Source of the DNA: Prosapia bicincta
Lineage: Eukaryota; Arthropoda; Insecta; Hemiptera; Cercopidae
Length of the DNA stretch: 64,000 nucleotides
Reading direction: 5' to 3'
Assembly (NCBI GenBank): GCA_036971475.1
Contig: JBAIZL010000001.1
Coordinates: 211,250,075 to 211,314,074 of the forward strand
Positions 35,690-44,786 of the stretch are shown piece by piece; position 1 is the first letter of the stretch, and the number at the start of each line of letters is the position of its first letter. Made by a program: the position numbers and the translations under genes. The notes beneath the pieces are model-generated. The model did not search any database and had not been told where the DNA came from. It saw only the letters and a program-made list of their open reading frames with translations.

Positions 35690-36300
35690 TTTAAAGGTAG
35701 CAATATCAAATTCGCATATAATACCAATAACAAATTAATAAATATAATAAATAATAATAATAAAATTATTAATATGCATGAAAAAAACGGTGTATATAAA
35801 TATTAGAATGTGATTATTATAATAAAGATTATATAGGACAAACTAAGAAAAATCTTAAAGATAGATATAAAGAGCATTTCAATGCATATAAAAAGCCAGA
35901 CATTTATAAATCAATTTTTGCTAGTCATTGTATTAAAAATAATCACATATTTCCTAGTATAGATAATATGATGATTGTAAAAGAAATTAACAAAGGCCTG
36001 AGAATGAATATGTATGAGGCTTTAGAAATACATTAATATAATACTAATAATGAGTTGATAAATGAACAAATACAAGTAAAATCTAAATTTGATACTATAT
36101 TCAGTGTTTGTAATGTTGGGGCAGGAAAGTAATAGTTTGACAACGTTGTAATAAATTTGTCAATGCTGTTTGTAGCATCTAGTTTGCAAATGTATGGTTG
36201 ATGTTAATTAAGTCTCTAGTATTCCTGAGGATGTTGGTACTGTTTGCCAATGAAAAGCTTTGAATTGTAGATTCAATAAATTATTCTTGTATTTGTAAAT
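35690..36300 (+). pseudogene. PLE-B: upstream partial copy (EN C-terminus and terminal repeat)
   Basis: Reading across frameshifts, the plus strand shows the end of the PLE-B protein: a KNGVYKY-type start, DYIGQTKKNLKDRYKEHF (GIY-YIG), ASHCIKNNHIFPSIDNM and NKGLRMNMYEALEI, ending near 36132. It is followed by a terminal repeat with a hammerhead-like motif and a (TA)n tract, after which a longer PLE-B copy starts. The two copies are thus head-to-tail, as is common in PLEs. Confidence 0.8.
36221..36265 (+). ncRNA. Hammerhead-like ribozyme motif, PLE-B, upstream of main ORF
   Basis: Stem I AUUC/GAAU, core CUGAGGA (position 7 is free), extra U, stem II GUUGG/CCAAU, GAAA, AAGCUU stem III, then U. 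It is in sense orientation about 130 bp before the PLE-B frame. Confidence 0.6.
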
Positions 36301-36310
36301 TGTTTTATTT

Positions 36311-36315
<5 letters not shown>

Positions 36316-36366
<51 letters not shown>
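36316..36366. repeat. (TA)n microsatellite
   Basis: A TA tract of about 50 bp separating the two tandem PLE-B copies. Confidence 0.95.
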
Positions 36367-36368
<2 letters not shown>

Positions 36369-36391
36369 TACATTTAAAACTAGCATTTTTT

Positions 36392-38516
36392 ATGGATATA
36401 ACAAAATGGGAAGACAAATTTAATAAAATTAATATCCTTTTGTTCAATTATAGACAAAGAAAAGGGAACACTCTAACCAAAAAACTAGATATATTAAAAA
36501 TGAACAAAGATAAAAATACTGAAGTAATCATACATCATAAGTTTCACCCCAATTTTGTTAATTTAACAAATACTAAATTCAGCCAAAATGAAATAAAAAT
36601 TTTAGAAAATAATAATAAAGTCAACCTTAAAAAAGATATAAAAAGAAATATTGATACAATAATAATAGATACTGAATTGGCGATCAATAAATTAAAAGTA
36701 GAGGAACAAGAAAATATGCGAATAAAAACATCACATGAAATAATAAAGTTAATTAAAAATAACAAAACCAATCATACACACATAAAACAATACTCGCAAA
36801 TTCATCAAATTAAACAAAAATTACAAACTAATGATCTTATTATGACAAATGCTGATAAAGGTAATGCTGTAGTTATTATTGATAAACAAGAACATATAAA
36901 TAAAACTGAAAATTATATATATAAAAACCAATATACAGAAATAAATAAAGATCTCACAGACAAATATCAAAATGAAATAAAAAATATAATAAAAACATCA
37001 TCTAAATTATTTAATCAAAAATATACTAATAATTACATAAATGAGAATCCTAAAATTCCAAGATTAAATTTACTAATTAAATTGCACAAAGAAGATAAAC
37101 CAATTAGGCCATTAGTTAATTTTACAACTGCTCCTTCTTATAAAATTTCAAAATATTTGGCTTTATCACTTAAAGATAAGGTAAAATTAAATAATACTCA
37201 TAATATAAAAAACTCGATTGAGCTTATTGACAAATTAAAAGATATTAAAATTGATAATAACACAAAATTAATATCATTTGATGTTACTAACATGTATAAT
37301 AACATACCTATAATGAAAACACTTGAAATAATAAAAAAATAATATAGATACATTTGAAAAAGATAACACATTAACACAAGAAATAATAAATACATTAAAA
37401 ATCATATTAAATCAAAATTATTTTTTATATAATAATAAAATTTATAAACAAAAGGATGGATTAACAATGGGCTCTTCAATGTCCAGCATATTATCGGAAA
37501 TATTTTTACAAAATATAGAAATTGAAATAGATAAGATTATTAAAACATATGATCAAAATGGACACTGGTTTAGATATGTAGATGATGGATTATACATATC
37601 AAATAATAATGGTTTAAATATTGACAAAATATTAAAATTTATAATTAATATACACGAAAATATAAAATTTACTCATGAATTTAAATCAAAAAATAAACTA
37701 AATTATTTAGATATTACAATTACTAGAAATAAAGAATCATTTGAATATAATATATATAGAAAACCAACGCAGACAAATCAAATAATACCTAATTATTCAA
37801 ATCATCCATACAACCAAAAAATGGCAGCGCTTTATAATTTACTACATAGAATGCACAAAATACCAATGAACTTAAATGATCAAATAAAAGAGAAAAATAT
37901 AATATATCAAATTGGTTTAGAAAATGGATATAAAAGAAAAACTATAGATAAATTAAATAATAATATAATAAGAAAACAGAAACTCGAAAATAACTTTGTT
38001 TCTAATAAGAGAGAAAATATTTGGACAACTTTTACATTCACTGGTAACGAAATAAATAAAATTACAAGATTATTTAAAGAAACAAATTTACAAATTACAT
38101 ATAGAACTGATAATAAAATTAAAAATTTAATAAACAATAACAAAAATCAAAATAATATGCACGAAAGAAATGGAGTATATAATATAAAATGTCAAACTTG
38201 TAATAAATTATATGTAGGGCAAACAAAAAAGAAATTAAAGGAAAGATACAAAGAACATTTAAACGCTTATGTCAAACCAAACATATACAAATCAAATTTA
38301 GCTACACATTGTATTAATAATGGACACGAGTTTCCGGAAATAGAAAATATGAAATTAATAAAAGAATTAAATAAAGGATTAAAAATGAATATATTTGAAA
38401 CATTGGAAATTTATAAGCATAAAGTTAAAGACAAATTAATTGATGAACAAATTCAAGTGAGATCAAGGCACCAAACTATTTATAAAGTCATTGATGTTAT
38501 AGAAAAATTTACATAA
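36392..38516 (+). pseudogene. PLE-B: near-complete Penelope-like RT-endonuclease ORF with one frameshift
   Basis: Two frames (36392-37342, 316 codons; 37467-38516, 349 codons) form one protein of about 700 residues, broken by an apparent 1-bp change in the A-run at 37334-37340; the frame stays open between them. RT landmarks in order: TNADKGNAVVIIDK, PRLNLLIKLHKEDKPIRPLV, LISFDVTNMYNNIP (motif A aspartate), GLTMGSSMSSILSEI (motif B) and FRYVDDGLY (catalytic YVDD). LNYLDITITR and YRKPTQTNQIIP follow. The C-terminus holds GVYNIKCQTC, LYVGQTKKKL and YKEHLNAY (GIY-YIG endonuclease with CxxC pair) and ETLEIYKHK. The start is a TTG on the track; the first ATG is at 36393-36395 (out of that codon register) or 36509, so the true start is uncertain. 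All catalytic motifs look intact; this is the best-preserved PLE in the window. Confidence 0.85.
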
Positions 38517-38594
38517 AGTGCAATACTTATAAACATATGGTCGTTTGTAGCACATATGATTTAATTTTGTAAAAATATTTTATTAGATAATTTT

Positions 38595-38640
38595 TTTCCT
38601 GAAGATGCTGGTACTATTTTATTGGCGAAAAGCTTTGAAT
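38595..38640 (+). ncRNA. Hammerhead-like ribozyme motif, PLE-B, downstream of main ORF
   Basis: About 80 bp after the PLE-B stop, sense strand: core CUGAAGA, extra U, stem II GCUGGU/AUUGGC (with G-U pairs), GAAA, palindromic AAGCUU, then U. Stem I is short (UUC/GAA). Confidence 0.6.
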
Positions 38641-38706
38641 AAATATATTCATTAAAAGTATTCTTGTTATTGAAATATTTTTAATTTATTAACTATATTA
38701 CAAGAA

Positions 38707-38710
<4 letters not shown>

Positions 38711-38757
<47 letters not shown>
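38711..38757. repeat. (TA)n microsatellite
   Basis: A TA tract of about 47 bp closing the tandem PLE-B pair. Confidence 0.95.
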
Positions 38758-38760
<3 letters not shown>

Positions 38761-38762
<2 letters not shown>

Positions 38763-38893
38763 CGGACTATAGCCATCCACGTTGGGAGCCAATTTTATAT
38801 AACGTTCCTTGCCTTCCACATTGGGCGACAATTTTTATATAACGTACCTTGCCATCCACGTTTGGGCGACAATTGTTATATAACGAACCTTCA
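38761..38893. repeat. Short tandem repeat, about 59-bp unit, nearly 3 copies
   Basis: Units share CCATCCACGTTGGG, a GCGACAATT block and TATATAACG followed by CCTTGC. The units are diverged, and the last is incomplete. Confidence 0.8.
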
Positions 38894-39609
38894 CTTAATG
38901 CTTCTCTACAGGATAATTTTTACTCTTAGGATTTTAAATTAATAATCCAGCTACTTGCTTTTATAATTACAGATTTATTTTATCCTGAGATCAATATTGC
39001 ATTTACAGGTAGTTCATATAATTCTTTTACTAACTCTAATATTTGCCGATAGGCATCAAGACTCAAATTTTACTATTGATTTTTTTAAATAATTCTAAAT
39101 TTACTTTCTTTAGCTATCTAAGGGCATGTATAAGTTATTGCACTTGGTTTGATAAATTTTATATTTCAATTAACTATGACTTTTTAATGAATTTATAAAA
39201 GTTTAAAAGATTCTTAATGTTTGTTGCTTTAAAGAGTTGGCTTTAAGTTACAATAAATGTATTGTTTATTACTTGCGTGGTTCCTGGTTTTACTTCACTT
39301 GACACAAATTCACTTAGTAATACTTTCCCATCAATTTCACTTTTCTTAATTTCTCGAAATGCTTCTATTCCTTAACTGACTTTATTAATCACTCCCTTAT
39401 TTTAATCTCACTTGTTACCCTTTAATCTCCCTCTTTATACTTCACTTTCTATTTAATAATCTCCCTGGCTACCCTTTAATCTCCCTTACTTTAAATTTCC
39501 ACGTTATTTGTTTGAATTTGATATTTTTTTTTTACTAAAAACTCAACATTACTTCTCCTTGAGTCCTACCACTTGACCCTTTCGAGTACTGAAAATTGAC
39601 TGCCGTTCC
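38894..39609. other. No gene recognised
   Basis: T- and CT-rich runs with related phrases (for example TTTAATCTCCCT twice near 39421-39485). No gene. Confidence 0.4.
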
Positions 39610-40051
39610 TGAACATCCTCTTGGATCGTATCCGTTTGTGTTTCATCCCCTCTTCAAATTTGATTGGCTCCCTTATGGCGCTCAAACTCTGGCTAGCCTA
39701 TGAAATTTTGACGCTTCCCGCACTTTCCTTTTTTGGCTTCGTGGGAATTTGTTGAACTTTCCCACAGGTGCATGTGTTTTTCTGTATTCTCAGGGATTCC
39801 TAGTCATAAATCTCCCTGGTCCGTGGATGTCTAGGTAAAGCTTCTCTCCCATGAACGAGGCACATCTTGGTTTACTTACAATTAACTTTTCGACGTTTAT
39901 TAATATTTATGGCTCACCAGATGTGTGCAGTAACCGTTTCTGGCCGAAAGATATAACAATAGACTACCCCTTGCTAGATAGCGATCGTGTACTACGATCT
40001 CACAAGTTCAAATATTAACAGTTTGCTTAACTTAATGAATTTCGTTATAAT
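39610..40051. repeat. 442-bp direct repeat, left copy (possible LTR)
   Basis: Starts TGAACATCCTCTTGG and ends TTTCGTTATAAT. The copy at 41686-42127 has the same length and only a handful of substitutions. Two equal-length direct repeats around a 1634-bp interior suggest LTRs. However, the ends are TG...AT rather than TG...CA and I see no matching target duplication, so a segmental duplication is also possible. Confidence 0.8.
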
Positions 40052-41090
40052 GTCCCCTAGCAAAATTTTTGATTAATTTTCAATTTATCAAAAAGTTTTG
40101 TATCTAACTCCCAAATTTTTAATATGCTTTATTTATTTACTTCCCTATTGAAATGATAATTTATTTAATCAATTAGTTACTTATATAATTTCATTAGTTA
40201 CTGATCCTAAACCTATGATTGAAATCAGGATTGTTATTACAAACTAATCTAAACCTAGATACAAACATAATGCCTAATATGGTGCACTATAGAATTGAAC
40301 TGCCCATTTCATATGACAATACTAAATTTACTTGCATCTTACTGTTTCTTGTACATTATAATACAATTATTTAATTTACTCCTTACATCATAATATCGTT
40401 ATTCTAGTTTCTTGTTACAATGATCTAATGTCGCTGAAATACAATCTTCTAATTACTAAATTTGTTTCCTAATATTAATTTCATTGGCTGCAGAACAATT
40501 GTTTTTATAATTGCTTAACCTTAAACAGCATTATGTAATTAACTCATTTTACAATAAATGAAATTAAATTGAGTGTTTGTTGTCCATACTCTAAATACTG
40601 TAACCAAACCTAGCCAATAGTTCAAAATTTAACCACATTTACAAACGCAGTAATTACATATTTATCTTATCCTAAAATACAATTACTAAGCCCACTTGTC
40701 TAAGGGTGGTTAATAACCCCTTTTGACCCAACTGTTTTCACTTTCACTTTTGTTTTGGTTTATGGCTGTCCCTTTTCAACATTTACTTCTCTATAATCAT
40801 AATAAGTTCACTGCCTATAATTTGTCCACATTGAAAGGGAAAGGGTTTTCTTTTTCTACCTGAGCCTTTCAGTGTAATGTTTACATTTTGGGTCTTTTAC
40901 CCACAGGCTACTTTCACTTCATTCTATCTTTGTAACAAAATAACTTTCTGTTTCTGTAACTCAGTTTAAATGTTTACATGTTTTTTTTTTTATACTCTAC
41001 TTCTTAAATTTATATTCAATTATAACTAACATATTTTTTAAGTAATCGACAATTAAATACCCCTCTCAATTTTTGGTTTGTATCAGGACC
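40052..41090. other. Interior of the repeat-bounded unit; no gene recognised
   Basis: AT-rich DNA between the left 442-bp repeat and the vigilin fragment. It shows no RT, protease or integrase motif and no clear primer-binding site after the left repeat. Confidence 0.4.
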
Positions 41091-41648
41091 AATTGATAAC
41101 TAGTTGTACCAAACCGGACATTAAACTGATATTTTTATCACTTTTCTGTCGCATGATGTACTTGTGCATCCAATCGGGAGCTTCTATGTCCTTTGGTTGG
41201 AATCTGTTTACTTTCTCAATTTTGTAGCGGTGAACAAACGTGGTGGCACTTCAACTCTTACACCCATCCTTCTTAAGATTTCTGTAATTTCACTGCCATG
41301 TTGAATAATTTCATACTTGTGTTGCGTTTTGACAACTTCTACCAATACCGTAGTACACATTTTAATTACTGCCTGATACATAGCACCAATCCTCTCTTTT
41401 GTTCCAGTCACAATTATCTTTTTCTTAGCTTCATTGATGCGTGGAACTGAATTTTTTTTTAATGTTTCTTTTTTCATTTCTTTTAAACTATCTTCAGACT
41501 TTCCCAAAATCTCTTTATGATGATCATTTGGTATCTGATCGGTATTGTTTTCCTGAGTTTGAATGTTTTGCCTTATCTTCCCTTTAGCTTTTAGAACACT
41601 GTCCTTCATATAACTCTGACATGTTCTTACTGATTCCTTTTCTCCCAA
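41091..41648 (-). pseudogene. Vigilin (HDLBP)-like KH-domain fragment, intronless and decayed
   Basis: A 146-codon minus-strand frame (41648-41208) reads IPNDHHKEILGKSEDSLKEM, then KIIVTGTKERIGAMYQA, then VEVVKTQHKYEIIQHGSEIT and ILRRMGVRVEVPP. After a frameshift, APDWMHKYIMRQKSDKNIS follows at about 41190-41130. In order these match three KH domains of vigilin, an RNA-binding protein with many tandem KH repeats (the family shows IPKEHHRFVIGKNGEKLQ, KSQHKYVIGPKG and APSWLHRFIIGKKG). The KH domain expected between the first two is missing, and the GXXG loops are damaged. No introns interrupt it, so it looks like a processed copy trapped between the 442-bp repeats. Confidence 0.75.
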
Positions 41649-41685
41649 GCCGTCATTATGATCAACCCTTTCATCCGTTGGTACA

Positions 41686-42120
41686 TGAACATCCTCTTGG
41701 ATCGTATCCGTTTGTGTTTCATCCCCTCTTCAAATTTGATTGGCTCCCTTATGGCGCTCAAACTCTGGCTAGCCTATGGAATTTTGACGCTTCCCGCACT
41801 TTCCTTTTTTGGCTTCGTGGGAATTTGTTGAACTTTCCCACAGGTGCATGTGTTTTTCTGTATTCTCAGGGATTCCTAGTCATAAATCTCCCTGGTCCGT
41901 GGATGTCTAGGTAAAGCTTCTCTCCCATGAACGAGGCACATCTTGGTTTACTTTCAATTAACTTTTCGACGTTTATTAATATTTATGGCTCACCAGATGC
42001 GTGCAGTAACCATTTCTGGCCGAAAGATATAACAATAGACTACCCCTTGCTAGATAGTGACCGTGTACTACGATCTCACAAGTTCAAATATTAACAGTTT
42101 GCTTAACTTAATGAATTTCG

Positions 42121-42127
<7 letters not shown>
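41686..42127. repeat. 442-bp direct repeat, right copy (possible LTR)
   Basis: Same ends and length as 39610-40051. It is directly abutted by a (TA)n tract (42127-42194), so any original flank on this side is lost. Differences from the left copy include TATGGAATT versus TATGAAATT and CCAGATGCGTGC versus CCAGATGTGTGC. Confidence 0.8.

Positions 42128-42194
<67 letters not shown>
42127..42194. repeat. (TA)n microsatellite
   Basis: A TA tract of about 68 bp between the right 442-bp repeat and the large PLE-B palindrome. Confidence 0.95.
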
Positions 42195-42198
<4 letters not shown>

Positions 42199-42280
42199 AT
42201 CAAATGTGTTTTCCTGTTACAATATTTTTAAGATCAAATAATACACACAAATACAGGAATATTTAATTTATTGAACAATA

Positions 42281-42327
42281 AACTCAAAGCTTTTCGTTGG
42301 TTTACATTACCAACATCTTCAGGAGTT
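42281..42327 (-). ncRNA. Hammerhead-like ribozyme motif, PLE-B (left arm)
   Basis: Mirror copy of 42884-42930: stem I AACUC/GAGUU, core CUGAAGA, extra U, stem II GUUGGU/ACCAAC, GAAA, AAGCUU, U. Confidence 0.7.
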
Positions 42328-42883
42328 ACAATAGCAAGAATGATAAAAGAACTGTCTAACAAACATGAATCTACTAGATAAAGCAATACACAGTTGCCAA
42401 ATCTATTACAATATTGCCAAACCTATTCCACTGCTGCCACAACATTATATACATTGAACAAAGTATGGTATTTAGAACGTATTTGAATTTGTTCATCTAT
42501 TAATTTGTTATTAATATTATGTTTGTAAATTTCAAATGCTTCACATACGTTCATTTTTAACCCTTTACTTACTTCTTTTAAAGTAAATATAAAGTAAAGT
42601 ATTTTCCTAATATAAATAATATGAAAATTATAAAAGAAGTAAATAAAGGGTTAAAAATGAACGTATGTGAAGCATTTGAAATTTACAAACATAATATTAA
42701 TAACAAATTAATAGATGATCAAATTCAAATACGTTCTAAATACCATACTTTGTTCAATGTGTATAATGTTGTGGCAGCAGTGGAATAGATTTGGCAATAT
42801 TGTAATAGATTTGGCAACTGTGTATTGCTTTATCTAGTAGATTCATGTTTGTTAGACAGTTCTTTTATCATTCTTGCTATTGT

Positions 42884-42930
42884 AACTCCTGAAGATGTTG
42901 GTAATGTAAACCAACGAAAAGCTTTGAGTT
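42884..42930 (+). ncRNA. Hammerhead-like ribozyme motif, PLE-B (right arm)
   Basis: Stem I AACUC/GAGUU has five Watson-Crick pairs that differ from AUUC/GGAU at 35222 and UAUUC/GAAUA at 34972, a covariation that supports a functional fold. Core CUGAAGA, extra U, stem II GUUGGU/ACCAAC, GAAA, palindromic AAGCUU, U. Confidence 0.75.
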
Positions 42931-42980
42931 TATTGTTCAATAAATTAAATATTCCTGTATTTGTGTGTATTATTTGATCT

Positions 42981-42983
<3 letters not shown>

Positions 42984-43046
<63 letters not shown>
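42984..43046. repeat. (TA)n microsatellite
   Basis: A TA tract of about 63 bp between the PLE-B palindrome and a minus-strand PLE-E terminal repeat. Confidence 0.95.
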
Positions 43047-43048
<2 letters not shown>

Positions 43049-43350
43049 TTTTTTGGACTAGGAGACTGACAGACTTACCTTGGTAAGAGTCCACTCTGTA
43101 GTCTTGAAATAGAAACACATAAAAGCACTTAAACAATGATACATTTCAACCACACAGTGGTCTTTGTCAATCGAAGAGAAAACACAAAAAGAAATATGAG
43201 AGAATGAAATAAAATAATTGTAATCACAGATTGTGTAGAGTAGAAATCAGATGTCACAGATGCACAGATTAAAGATATATATATATTGTTTCCATGAACA
43301 TATGAGTGATTATAGTTTATATAAGTCTGTCAGGGGAAAAGAGATAAGAC
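43047..43350 (-). repeat. PLE-E 3' terminal repeat, solitary
   Basis: Inverted copy of about 830-1152, including the AGTCCAAAAAATCT end, the TCTGTCAGTCTCCTAG block, and the stretch up to CTTATCTCTTTTCCCCTGAC. Contains a hammerhead-like motif at 43138-43174. Confidence 0.85.
43138..43174 (-). ncRNA. Hammerhead-like motif, PLE-E, variant core
   Basis: Minus strand: core UUGACAA plus extra A, stem II GACCAC/GUGGUU, GAAA. Same variant as 1025-1061 apart from the free position 7 (C for U). Confidence 0.5.
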
Positions 43351-43695
43351 TTCAACCGATGCCGAAACTTCGCCAACCCCCGAAGTTTTCTTTTGGGATG
43401 GAGGAGTTATATGAACGATTTATGTGAACATTTCATAATTAAATGCGTACTAGGAAAATTCCTGCTTACGCAGCTTTAGTATTATATAGATGGTGAGAAC
43501 GGATCCCCGACAGTGTGTAACTCGCCTCTGTATCGAACAGACGTTTTCCACTCCAATTGAGTGCATATCAATTGAATTGTTTTATTAAATAATTTATGTA
43601 ACAGTTTTCTAAATTAATTGTTTATTAAACTTAATGAAGGTTTATAAAAATAAAAATAATTTTTAAAAACCTTTCCAGCTTAATATAACATGTAA

Positions 43696-43697
<2 letters not shown>

Positions 43698-43766
<69 letters not shown>
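43698..43766. repeat. (TA)n microsatellite
   Basis: A TA tract of about 68 bp before a PLE-D palindrome. Confidence 0.95.
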
Positions 43767-43768
<2 letters not shown>

Positions 43769-43812
43769 TTGATATTTAACGTTATCCATTGTTTTTCCGT
43801 TGCACTGACTTT

Positions 43813-44028
43813 ATGAAGTTAATATATTACTATGTAAGTAATTTTATCCACCATTAAGTGCAATAATTTTACCTTGAGTGATGAGGCACCTTTCGGTCGT
43901 TGACCATTGTCGAATCACTCGACTTGAGTGATTCGACAATGGTCAACGACCGAAAGGTGCCTCATCACTCAAGGTAAAATTATTGCACTTAATGGTGGAT
44001 AAAATTACTTACATAGTAATATATTAAC

Positions 44029-44033
<5 letters not shown>
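43813..44033. repeat. PLE-D palindrome with two hammerhead-like motifs
   Basis: 108-bp arms with a 5-bp spacer (43921-43925) and no mismatch noticed. (TA)n lies on both sides (43698-43766; 44032-44069). No PLE-D coding sequence occurs in the window; I assign it to PLEs by its structure and surroundings only. Confidence 0.9.
43926..43970 (+). ncRNA. Hammerhead-like motif, PLE-D, variant core (mirror at 43876-43920, minus)
   Basis: Stem I GAGUGAU/AUCACUC (7 pairs), core UCGACAA plus extra U, stem II GGUC/GACC with an AAC loop, GAAA, stem III AGG/CCU with a UG loop, UC cleavage position. Positions 3 and 8 are U and A; position 4 is C instead of U. Confidence 0.5.
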
Positions 44034-44070
<37 letters not shown>

Positions 44071-44072
<2 letters not shown>

Positions 44073-44572
44073 ACATTAATTTCTGCTGCAAACACTGTCT
44101 AGTCATTAAGAACCACAAACCTTTCCATCACACCAATGAAGTTCCAGTGTCTGTTTACAATCTATAGCTAGGCACATTACATTGTGCAGGTTTAAATTCT
44201 ACACTATTACAAATTTGATGAAATATACTAAATGTTCAATATAAAATTGGACAACAATATTGACAAAATCACAAAATTTACTATTCACTACTCATTTCCC
44301 AAGACAACAGTGCAGAATGCTTGTTCTCACTAGACACAATGGCTGGTTGTCATAAAACTCTTATGGTAAGGACAGATCTAACTTGTCTAAGTTCATTTTA
44401 GATCTCAGAATATTGTTCTTTGGTTTTAAGACCTAGAAACAACAAACAGGGAGATTTTTCTAGAAAGCCAATACTCTTATCAACTCCCCAATTTAATTGT
44501 TCTTTGCAAAAATCCTTACAGCATTTCTTAATACAAGCTTTTATTGATTTGGGGAAACATATGATTAAACAG
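44071..44572. other. No gene recognised
   Basis: AT-rich flank of the PLE-C palindrome; the short frame at 44398-44583 shows no domain. Confidence 0.4.
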
Positions 44573-44786
44573 TTATTAATCACTTAAACAATAGTTTATG
44601 ACTATCCGAACTTTAAATTTAGTAAATTTGTTAAAACTTACTGAGACAGAACGTTTTTGATCGCTATGAAGACACTGATGACGATCGGCACATAGCGATC
44701 AAAAACGTTCTGTCTCAGTAAGTTTTAACAAATTTACTAAATTTAAAGTTCAGATAGTCATAAACTATTGTTTAAGTGATTAATAA
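44573..44786. repeat. PLE-C terminal-repeat palindrome
   Basis: 96-bp arms with a 22-bp spacer (44669-44690). The spacer and right arm hold a full plus-strand hammerhead-like motif. The left arm stops at the stem II loop, so the inverted copy was joined inside the ribozyme. Confidence 0.9.
44670..44715 (+). ncRNA. Hammerhead-like motif, PLE-C, with damaged GAAA
   Basis: Stem I AGACA/UGUCU, core CUGAUGA, extra C, stem II GAUCG/CGAUC, then AAAA where GAAA is expected (loss of the catalytic G12), palindromic AACGUU, UC. Probably inactive. Confidence 0.6.

Larger units (their letters stand above)
42228..42983. repeat. PLE-B large palindrome, about 353-bp arms
   Basis: Arms 42228-42580 and 42631-42983 with a 50-bp spacer; very few mismatches seen. 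The right arm reads, on the plus strand, the C-terminus of the PLE-B protein (NKGLKMNVCEAFEIYKHNI, NNKLIDDQIQIRSKYHT, ending near 42788), then the terminal repeat with a hammerhead-like motif. The left arm mirrors this on the minus strand. It is thus two 3' ends of one element joined tail-outward, bordered by (TA)n on both sides. Confidence 0.95.

Noticed and set aside
41621..41914. A 97-codon plus-strand frame inside the right 442-bp repeat
   Set aside because: No ATG-supported start, no domain, and it crosses the boundary of the repeat; the left repeat copy does not support it as a conserved gene.
39610..42127. Treating the 442-bp repeats as certain LTRs
   Set aside because: They end in AT rather than CA, no target duplication or primer-binding site is visible, and the right flank is lost in (TA)n; kept only as a possibility.
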